From contig NC_063012.1 of NCBI RefSeq assembly GCF_020509005.1, positions 5,766,001 through 5,830,000 on the forward strand: a DNA stretch of 64,000 bases, in the 5' to 3' direction. Shown one piece after another: positions 55,900 to 64,000 of this stretch (the stretch's first letter is position 1; each line of letters opens with the position of its first letter). The position numbers and the translations under genes are program-made. Source of the stretch: Fulvia fulva. Taxonomy: Eukaryota; Ascomycota; Dothideomycetes; Mycosphaerellales; Mycosphaerellaceae. Below the pieces are notes generated by a model. That model was not told the DNA's origin and did not search any database. It saw only the letters and a list, made by a program, of their open reading frames with translations.

Positions 55900-58075
55900 T
55901 AATAAGAGATTACCGCGTACGATAAAGACGCGCGACTCGGTATAAGAGACTACTATAGGCTAAGTAGTACCTAATATAGTACGACCCTAAGGATAGTAAG
56001 GCTCGCTACTAGCTATACGACTAGTAGTATAGCGCGAGTCTATATTTAATATATAGACTTAAGGACAAACGTAAGAGTAGTAGTAGACTACCGGCGACGC
56101 TATATAGTAGAAACTCGAGAACTTATAGCGCCTAGTTACTAACCTACCTAGTAAGTTTAACTTATACGACCTTCTAAACGACGACGAGATCTAAGACGAG
56201 AACGGCGTTACTATAGCGGTAGTCGACTACGACGACGACGGCGCGACCGAGGAAGGTAAGGGCGAGGATATATAATAAGTCGCGAAAACCCTCCGAATTC
56301 CCGCGAACGACCTCCTTTAACTCGATATCGACTAGCTCGTTAAGCTCCTAGTAGAGCCCGAGACCGCCGCGGCTATCTACTTTATCCTACGACGCGCCGA
56401 GTAAGAGTATAGGAACGTAATATAGTTAGCGACTATCCTCTACGAGTAGTTAGGTAAAGTAGGGCAAGAGCTTAGGAGATAGAAGAGTTACGACTAATAG
56501 ATACGTAATAAATACGACACCCTAGTTAAGGAACTCGATAACCTAAAGGCCCGACCTAAGGCATTATCGAATATAGTAATGTCCGTAGAGATTAGTATAC
56601 TTACCGCGAAGAACGATACCCTAAAGAAGTAAGCTAAGGAGGTACTTTAGTAGTTATCTAATAATAACTCGAGGATTAAGACCCTTAAATTCGATCTCGA
56701 TACGTATAAGATAGAAGCTTAAACCTACTAGAACGATATTAAGTACCTTAATAAGTCGTAGTAGACTTAGGTAGATAATCTTAAGAAGTAACTCGAAGAC
56801 CGCCGAGGCCGCTCTCGAGTACGATCCTTACTATCTCGCGCTATATTATAGCGTCGTGCCCTATAGAACGGCCGAACCCTATCTAAGGATAATAATAAGG
56901 ATAATAATAGAGCTAGTAATAAGGACGAGGAGGACAAGGCAGCTCGCCGTACTACTAGAAAGAAGGCTAAGAAGTCTATACGTAAGGATAATAGTAACGA
57001 CTCCGATCTATTATCTAAGGAGTTAGAGGAGGACTCGGAGTCGGATAGTAATACTCGTACTTATCGCCGCTCTTCTAAGAAGAAGAAGCTAGTCTACGAC
57101 TTCGAGTCTCTAGTTAAGTACAATCTAGACCTTAGCTAGCCCTTTAAGACTTAGCGTAGTATAGATAAGCTAGAGAAGTTCGTCGGTACTATCGATAGTA
57201 AGCTATCTAGACCCTCCCTCGAGAAGTTCTTCTCCGAGTTAGAGACTATTATCGACTATACGGCCTTTCGCGACAAGAAGGTAGTACTTAAGTTCGTATA
57301 CGACTTACTAGCCTTACTAGGTAATACTTAGGAACTAGTTAGACTAAAGATCCCTACTATCTTAGGTAGCCTAACTAGTAGTAAGAAGACGTATAAGGGT
57401 ATTAACGATCTTATTAAGGAACTCGCTAAGCGATACGGAGACCGTAACCTAATTAGTAGGGCTCGTAATTGCCTAAGTAACCTTAAGATAGACAATAAGG
57501 ATAGCTTCTAGACCTTCTTCCCTAAGTAGCGCTAGAATACTAACATCCTAGGCCTTAAGGGTAAAGATACGATAGATAACCTATAACGTAAGCTAACTGT
57601 CCGCTATCTTAATAAGCATCTTGACTTCCGTCCCGAATCGTTATAAGAGATGATCGATATTCTCTATTAGGTAGATAAGGACTTTTAGATCCTCGACGCT
57701 CTCTACCTACGCTCCGAGAAGCTAAAGAATAATAAGAAGGACGATAAGAAGGACGGCAATAAGGATAATAAGGACGATAAGCTAGTAGGTTTAGGCTCTA
57801 ATAAGCCGACCCGTAAGGCTTAGTCTATCCGACCTAAACTATTAAAGAGTAGCCTTAGTAAGACTATAGATAAAGCTAAGAACACTCGCTATATACGTAA
57901 GAGCCTCTATAAGAAGTGTCGTAAGCCCGGTTACCGCCTATAATAGCGTACTTACGAGCTGTTCGAGTACGAGATACTAGTACGTCTAGGTACTAACGCT
58001 AGCGGTACTACCGTTATACTACCGGCGGAAAATGCCTAGTCTACTACTTAAGCGTAATAACTAGTAGACATAAAA
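55900..58075 (+). pseudogene. Gypsy-4 gag, RIP-degraded
   Basis: Acidic block (EDGVTIAVVDYDDDGATEE-like, near 56,190-56,250), predicted coiled-coil-like Lys/Leu/Asp stretches (56,500-56,790), an Arg/Ser-rich linker (56,800-57,060), a capsid-like domain (57,090-57,700), and a CxxC/knuckle remnant (YKKCRKPGY near 57,910-57,940). Stops are frequent. Confidence 0.65.
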
Positions 58076-58700
58076 AGGAGAATATAAGACATAACGAAGA
58101 GGCACTACTAGTAAAGCCATCCGAAGGGCTCAAGCTATTATTACATAATCTTAGGATAGTAAAAATAGAATATAACCCTATTATCGGCTTATACCTCGTA
58201 ATACTAGGGATAGCTAATAGGCAAAATGCATTTACTTTCCTTAATAACGGTGCTAATTCTAAGTATATCGACTTCTCCTATACGTAAAAACACAATCTAC
58301 CTTTAATTAAGCTTAATAACCTACTAGCCCTTAGGTTAGTAAACGGCTCGATAGCCGCGGAAATAATAGAATACCGTATAAGTCTAGAACTTATACTCGG
58401 CAATAGTTATAAGGAGACTAGAACCTTCTAGGTTATATATCTAGAGTATAATATCGTACTAGGCAGGCCCTAGTATAATAAACACTAGCTAGGTATCTAC
58501 TTTACGTTAGGTACTATAACCCTCGACTCGGAGTACTATAAGGAGTATTACCTATAGGATAGCGAGCTAGTCTAGGTATAGAGTATTAACGATAAGTAGG
58601 AACCGGTAATTACTAAGTAGACCTTCGAACCTATCCTAAAGACCTGACTAGCGTATTAAGCTACTATCGAAGAAGACGACGATATAGATTTTGTCTAGAC
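58076..58700 (+). pseudogene. Gypsy-4 protease region, RIP-degraded
   Basis: Aspartic protease signature as FTFLNNGANSKYIDFSYT near 58,225-58,290 (LDNGAN/LDSGA before RIP), followed by YNIVLGRPWYN-like sequence near 58,450-58,480. It is interrupted by the pogo-like element at 58703. Confidence 0.7.
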
Positions 58701-58702
58701 TA

Positions 58703-58770
58703 ACGTGCTTTACTACCGAGCGGGCTATACTACCGAGCGGGCTACTTTTACTAAGAACTGTACCACTTCT
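58703..58770 (+). repeat. Left terminal inverted repeat of pogo-like element
   Basis: Starts ACGTGCTTTAC. It contains a perfect tandem 17-bp repeat (58711-58727 and 58728-58744, TACTACCGAGCGGGCTA). It matches the right end except at three C/T or G/A sites. Confidence 0.9.
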
Positions 58771-58799
58771 ATAGATATAGCTATATAACTACTATTATA

Positions 58800-59375
58800 G
58801 CGTATATTGTCTTTAAACGAGGCTAAACTGACCTTAGCTGTCTAGGCTACGAAACGCGACGCGATAGTTACGAATCGACTTACTATAAAGGTATACGACG
58901 CGTCTCGAACTACACTAGGGTATCGATTGAATAGACGACCTCCTCGGGGTGACTACGAGCCTAATTCGAAGAAGCTTATAGAGCTAGAAGAGAGGATAAT
59001 ACTTGAGTATATACTCGAGCTAGATCTTAGAGGTTTCTCGCTATTAAAGGCTAGTATACGAGTAATAGCCGATTCATTACTATAAGAGAAGGGTCTTAAG
59101 CCCGCTAGTCTTAATTAGACAGACAGGTTTATTAGGCGGTATCGTGAGCTAAAGGTTCGTATAACACGTAGATACGATCGTTAGCGAGTCCTAATAGAAG
59201 ATCTAGACGTTATCGAGAAGTAGTTCTTACTTATACGTAATATAAAGGAGAAGTATAGTATCCTTAACTAGGACACCTACAACTTCGACGAGACAGGGTT
59301 TATAATAGGTGTCATTACGTCTTAGAGCGTCGTTACGGGTTTAGAAAGGCGTAGTAGAAAGAGGAAGGTCGTTTA
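58800..59375 (+). pseudogene. Pogo/Fot1-like transposase, truncated and RIP-degraded
   Basis: Reads LSLNEAKLTLAV, then YDASRTTLGYRLN and RRPPRGDYEPNSKKLIELEE. This fits the helix-turn-helix plus CENP-B-type DNA-binding half of pogo-like transposases. NFDETGFIIGVIT at 59,282-59,320 matches the first catalytic Asp region of the DDE domain (NxDExG). The following D and E/D motifs, including the usual DGHxSH, are not found before the right repeat. RIP stops are present. Confidence 0.8.
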
Positions 59376-59767
59376 ATAGGGCAATAGAGAGGGAGTAGAG
59401 AGATAGCGTATTAGATAGCTCTTATACGAAGCGAGATTAGTAAGCTACGTAAGTCTAACGAGGCCCTTATATAGCGGAAAGCACGAAAGCGTAAGTATAT
59501 TCAGTCTAGAGGGTCTCTAACCTTCGATAAGGCGTCGCAATTAATACCTCTAGAGGATACTAGGAGGTAGGAAGTAAGTAGAGAGTCGCTAGATAGTATT
59601 CGGCTAGTACTAAGGCTACGACGCTATAAGCGATATAGCAAGTCGGAGTATAACGTACGTACCTATTAAGTAGACTCGCTAGATAGCGAAGAATCTAAAG
59701 AGGAATTGTCCTCCTAGTAACGATTCTATAGGATGTCGTCGTGTTTAGATACCGTCGCAATTAAAGT
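59376..59767 (+). other. Pogo-like element, 3' interior without recognised domain
   Basis: About 390 bp of basic-residue-rich coding-like sequence (SGKHESVSI, RRRN-, RRYKRYSKSEYNVR), probably the C-terminal tail of the transposase joined to the catalytic start by an internal deletion. Confidence 0.5.
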
Positions 59768-59835
59768 AGAAGTAGTATAGTTCTTAGTAAAAGTGGCCCG
59801 CTCGGTAGTATAGCCCGCTCGGTAGTAAAGCACGT
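59768..59835 (-). repeat. Right terminal inverted repeat of pogo-like element
   Basis: Reverse complement of 58703-58770, with the same internal 17-bp tandem repeat. Confidence 0.9.
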
Positions 59836-59837
59836 TA

Positions 59838-62260
59838 TAACCTCTAATATAATTATAAAGGAACGCCCGCGAACCGCTTAACTATTATTCGAAAAGAAAC
59901 TAGCTACGCTAATACTACCGGATACCGATATCTAGGAAGTTAGCGCGGAGGTAATTAAGAAGATAGTAAGGCGGAAAGGAGTAGAGGTATATATAATGTT
60001 TATCTTTAATAAGAACGAGCTATAGTAACCTAGTAATATACGTACTATAGACCTACTTACTACCTACGCTATAAGCGCCCGTAATATACGTAATATAGCG
60101 ATATACTCGCCTAATACCGGCTATAGGATACTTTCTAATAACAAGACTATCGAGCGACTTAATATACGTATAGCGGCGTTCGTACTAGTAGCGTAACGCG
60201 TTAGTCCAACTCTCTCTACCTATAAGATATATATACAAGCCGATATAGACAAGTTTATACGTAAGAAGGAGGAGACTATCGATCTAAAGGACTACCTTCT
60301 CTATATATATCACGAATTCGTATATTACTTCTCTAAATAAGATACGAAGGAGCTTCTACTATATAGGCCTAGTATTAACTGAAAGATCAAGCTAAAGCTA
60401 GGAACTATACCGCCTTTTAGTAGGCCCTACCGGATATTAAACTAGGAGGACGAAGTCATTACGTACTAGGTCTAAGAGTAGTTAGCCTAGAAGGGCATTT
60501 ATAGATACGAAGGTAGAGTAGATACTTTATTACCCGTACTTATTATTGAGAAACTAGGAGGCAGATTGAGAGTCTATATTGACTATAGATAAGTTAACAA
60601 ACGTACAATCAAGTCTAGGTATCCTATACCCTTAATATAAGACATACTTAATTGTATTACTAGTAAGAAGTACTTTACTAAGCTAGATGTTATTACCGCT
60701 TTTAATCGTATTAGAAAAGTAGAGGGCTCCGAATAGCTGACCGTATTTATAACACGATATAGACAATTTGAATGCCTAGTAATGCCATTCGGGTTATATA
60801 ATGCCCCTAGTACTTTCTAGTCTTATATTAACGATATACTACGAGAGTTCCTTAACGACTTTACGTCGGTATACCTAGATAATATACTTATCTTTAGCGA
60901 CACTCTTAAGGAGTATATAGAGTATATTAAGAAGGTACTTCGTAAATATAGTAAAGCCGGCCTATAACTCGACATTACTAAGTATAAGTTTTATACCTAA
61001 TCTACTAAATACCTAGGCCTGATTATTAGTAAGGACGGAGTCTTAATAGACCTAGCTAAGGTATAAGCTATAAGGGAATAGGGAACACTAGTAAACGTGA
61101 AAGATATCCTTCCGTTTAATAGGTTCTCCGGGTTCTATCGGCGCTTTATTAAGGACTATAGTAAGATAGTATTACCTATAGTAAAGCTGACTAAGAAGGA
61201 CTGCCCTTAGTAATAGACAGAGGAATGTTAGAAGGTATTCGACGGACTAAAGTAAGCTTTTACCGATACTAAAGGCACTATATTAACGATATTTATCCTA
61301 GGATATAGAACAGTACTTAATACGGATACGAGTAACTTTATTATGGCTACGGTCCTATCGTAATACGATAGGGACAACATCCTAAGGCCAATCGTATACC
61401 TGTCTAAGAAGATGAGCCCGTAGGAGTATAATTACGACGTTTATAACAAGGAACTACTTACTATCGTCAAAGTATTTAAAGAGTAGAAGCCCGAACTTAT
61501 AGCTAGCAATATCGACGAACTAGACTTTAAGAACTTCACTAATCTAAGCGGCCACCTAGTACTAGTATATAGCGACTATAAGAACCTCGAATACTTTATA
61601 ACTTCTAAGTAACTAAATAGACGACAAGTAAGATAGGCCGAGTTCCTCTTATAATTCTTCTATAAGATTATATATCGTCTAGGTGTTTAAGGAGCTAAAC
61701 TAGACAGCCTTACTAGACGTTTATAGGACGCGATTCTATATAACAAATCAGATCCGCGGTACGTATAGTAGGATCGTATACTACTTAAACTATAACACTT
61801 CTTATCTATTAGCGCTAGCTAAATCCTACGGCTAAGCGTATCCGAAGTCGAAGGAGTAGTAATAGACGAAGCGCTATTAGCCGACATTAGTAAGCTATAC
61901 GAATAGGACGATATAATCGAAGTTACGACCTAGTTAGTAGTAGGCAAATCTATTAAACTACTACGAAAGAACAAGATTAACGACAAGTACGCGATACTAG
62001 TCGATAGGATGATCTATATTAAGAACAGATATAGCGGTTATAGTCTCTTTATCCTACCTACCGAAGATAAGGAAAACACTATACGTTTACGTATTAATAA
62101 GGCCTTCTACGATATACCTACTATAGGACACCCCGGTAAGACAACTACGAGTCGGTTAGTATTACGTTACTATATATAGCTACGAATAATACGGTTTATT
62201 AGATCTTTCGTACGAGTATACCGTATATACCGGAATAGCCGTAGTATTAACGAACCTTAA
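59838..62260 (+). pseudogene. Gypsy-4 RT, RNase H and integrase start, RIP-degraded
   Basis: RT: KLGGRLRVYIDYR (60,560), [16 protein letters not shown] (60,665), FECLVMPFGLYNAPSTF (60,770), VYLDNILIFSDTLKEY (60,870; D to N by RIP in YLDD). RNase H: YLSKKMSP-EYNYDVYNKELLTIV at about 61,390-61,470. Integrase zinc region: TIGHPGKTTTSRLVLRYY (62,115-62,175). It is cut by LINE-H at 62261. Confidence 0.85.
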
Positions 62261-62337
62261 TAGATAGATAGATTTGTCATTCCCCTGTTCTAGGACCCTA
62301 TCCGGCCTATATAGGTATATATCTATTGTTATATATA

Positions 62338-62366
62338 AAGGGAAACCCGAATAGGTGAAAACCCTT
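62338..62366 (-). promoter_or_regulatory. 3' UTR stem-loop of LINE-H
   Basis: Arms AAGGG/CCCTT with inner ACC/GGT, at the same place as in LINE-B, C and G. Confidence 0.5.
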
Positions 62367-62429
62367 CCCGCCCCCGACTACTCCTTATCTAGTTTAGCTT
62401 TCCCTCTAAACGTACGTAGTCTATATCAC

Positions 62430-64000
62430 TACCCCGTTAGCCCCCGCTCCTAGCCGGTCTCGTCGCGCTACGTCGTGTCCTCTCTTCCTATACTACTCCT
62501 ACTAGGCGGTACTGTTCTAGCCAGCCCTTCTCTAGTATCTAGTTCGTAATACGCCGTAGGTCCTTAGCGTTATTAAGAAGTGCCCTAATCGTCCGGTTCC
62601 TCGCCTTTGCTATCCACTCCCCCCTTCCTAGCGACCACCTCGGACAGACGAGGAGTACGTGCCGTACGTTCTAGGAGCGATAGCCGTAGGGGTAGCTAGT
62701 ATTCGTGTATCCTAGAACCTTCCTCTATAATAGGTACCCCTAGAGGCCGATGTGTTCGCTTCGTAGTTAGGTTACTATACTACTCTATACCCTCGTAAGG
62801 CGGTAGTAGATAAGCTTCGGGGGGTGCTTAACCGCGGATTTTGTAGCTAACTATTCCTTAGGTTGTCCCGCTAGCTAAGGGCGTCTACTATACCCTATAA
62901 CCTAGTTGTTCCACCTCTCTTTCTATAGTTACTCTATAAACGATTTCTTACCTTCCTATTATATTGCTAGCTATTCGTCCCTTGCCCGGTAGTTCGGCTC
63001 GTTTCCGGGTCGAATACCCCTATACGCTAGTACTAATTCGCGGGCCCTTACGACTACACTAGCGATGACCTTCTATACTAGGTACTGTGCCGACTTGCCT
63101 AAGTAGGAGGTCCGTAGTCCCTAGATATATAGGTCGATCGGCGGTATAGCGGTCTCGTACTTAAGTATCCTCGTTAGTATCGACTTATATACCCCGGTGA
63201 CCTTCCTTAGGCATTGGTTTTAGATCTTCGCTAGCGGCGCGACGAGTCCCTTCGATAGGTAGGCCCTCTCGCCTAAGGACTACACTTGGCTACTATAGGT
63301 AAGGACTGGCCGTATAATAGCCGTATATAGAAGTCGTGACTACCGGAAGTCCGCCCTCTATATAGACGTAGTGAGCCTCTAGTATAATGCTATATTCTGT
63401 TTAGCTTTCCGTAATATTGCCTATACGTACTTCCTCTACCGTAGCGCCGGGTCTACCTATAGTCCGAGGATCCTAAGCTGATTTGCCGGGTTAGTCGTAT
63501 ACCCCTATATCTAGATAGAAGCTTATATATTGTAGAACCGTGGCCGGCGCGTAAAGTATATCAGATTGTACTTTTCTAGGGCAAACCGAGCCCCGTGCCT
63601 CCTAGCCTAGTCCTCGTAGATCTTGTGCTTCTCTTCTAGTAGCCTATAGTTCTCCTTAGTCGAGGAAGACTACGCTAGGATGTTTGTGTCGTCTACGAAG
63701 CCGCTCGTAGCGGTGTTCTAGGATTCTAGGGCTAGGAGTAGCGTCGCTATAAAGAAGAGGAATAGAATAGGTACTAGCGTTAAGCCTTACGGGATTCTAG
63801 TATAGACTACTTAAAATAGGCTTCTATACTAGCCGACTAGGATCGACGTACTACGGTTTTAGAGGTAGGACCGTACGAAGTTAACAAGCCACTTAGGGAG
63901 TCCTTTCGACCTTAGGATATAGAGTAGCCGCGGGTATAACACGTAGTCGAAGGCTCCCGATATGTCTAGGCTAAGTAAGGAAGCTACCTTGTCCCTATTC
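62430..64000 (-). pseudogene. LINE-H ORF2 C-terminal part, broken
   Basis: Minus strand reads a YPYGYRS, stop, NVRHVLLVCPRWS-like Cys/His motif near 62,640-62,700, matching CPCGYLSQNVEHRLLVC of LINE-G. The segment LGRGEWIAKARNRTI (62,595-62,640) follows. The RT GFVDD core lies near 63,683-63,715. The exact stop codon is not certain. Confidence 0.78.

Larger units (their letters stand above)
58703..59835 (+). mobile_element. Pogo/Fot1-like DNA transposon, internally deleted (1133 bp)
   Basis: Bounded by terminal inverted repeats of about 68 bp and by TA on both sides (58701-58702, 59836-59837), the Tc1/mariner-superfamily target. The inside holds part of a transposase. At 1.13 kb it is shorter than typical Fot1-like elements (near 1.9 kb), and the catalytic domain is incomplete, so it is non-autonomous or decayed. 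It lies between protease and RT of Gypsy-4. Confidence 0.88.
55666..62260 (+). mobile_element. Gypsy-4: Ty3/Gypsy element, 3' end cut by LINE-H
   Basis: Probable LTR from TGTTACGG at 55666, then gag, protease, RT, RNase H and the integrase zinc region. It stops at 62260, where LINE-H begins. The 3' LTR and integrase core are outside the window or lost. A pogo-like element sits between protease and RT. RIP is heavy. Pol resembles that of Gypsy-2 more than Gypsy-Q. Confidence 0.82.
62261..64000 (-). mobile_element. LINE-H: LINE-A-family element, 3' part, runs off right edge
   Basis: Minus-strand element whose 3' tail (TAGATAGATAGAT on the plus strand) starts at 62261 inside Gypsy-4. From 62889 it matches 1-1112 of the window base by base, except for transitions. 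The 3' UTR holds a stem-loop at 62338-62366. It is RIP-degraded, but slightly less than LINE-A at some sites. Confidence 0.9.

Noticed and set aside
1..64000. CRISPR array, prokaryotic operon, or a biosynthetic or defence gene cluster
   Set aside because: No regularly spaced repeats and no non-transposon coding frame. All long frames belong to retrotransposons or a DNA transposon.
1..64000. Centromere
   Set aside because: Nested RIPped retrotransposons fit pericentromeric or other heterochromatin equally well, and no satellite array or other specific marker is present.

Overview
This window looks like a gene-free, heterochromatin-like stretch of a filamentous ascomycete (Pezizomycotina-type) genome. 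I found no host gene, tRNA or rRNA. Nearly all of the 64 kb is transposable elements nested inside one another: non-LTR retrotransposons (LINEs of the fungal Tad1/I-like type), Ty3/Gypsy and Ty1/Copia LTR retrotransposons, and one deleted pogo/Fot1-like DNA element. The fungal assignment rests on repeat-induced point mutation (RIP). The older elements have lost almost all CpA/TpG, are saturated with TpA, keep CpG, and have TAG/TAA stops where Gln (CAG/CAA) and Trp (TGG) codons are expected. Family names such as LINE-A, Gypsy-Q and Copia-1 are mine, for reference within this report only.

Layout, left to right. 1-4210: LINE-A (minus), running off the left edge. 4389-8114: LINE-F (minus), a RIP-degraded relative of LINE-G. 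8947-11484: LTR and gag of Gypsy-1 (plus). 11485-15085 and 20218-21263: LINE-B (minus), split by a full-length LINE-C (plus, 15086-20217) of its own family, with a 15-bp target duplication. 21264-23588: LINE-E (plus), same family as LINE-A. 23589-25262: an inverted pol-end/LTR/gag block of a Gypsy element. 25263-54273: Gypsy-2 (plus), broken by two large insertions. The first is Gypsy-Q (26036-44597, 325-bp LTRs, 5-bp duplication). Gypsy-Q itself hosts Copia-1 (27978-33426), a solo Copia LTR (34517-34734) and LINE-G (39595-44490, inside its 3' LTR). The second is Copia-2 (48586-53310). 54274-55665: minus-strand gag remnant. 55666-62260: Gypsy-4 (plus), with a 1.13-kb pogo-like element at 58703-59835. 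62261-64000: LINE-H (minus), same family as LINE-A, running off the right edge.

Relative age follows from nesting and RIP load. The Gypsy elements and LINE-A/B/E/F/H are old and heavily mutated, and LINE-C is intermediate. Copia-1, Copia-2 and LINE-G are young, with identical LTRs in each Copia and a 1128-residue LINE-G ORF2 carrying only two stops. The coding bodies of these young elements are almost devoid of CpG, while their LTRs and leaders are CpG-rich. The Copia-1 gag block is the exception and looks like an exchanged module. Other points of interest are a half-tRNA-type primer binding site in the Copias, two in-frame TAG stops shared by both Copias, a LINE-G copy whose 5' end carries 51 bp of Gypsy-Q pol, and a stem-loop conserved in the 3' UTR of three LINE families.
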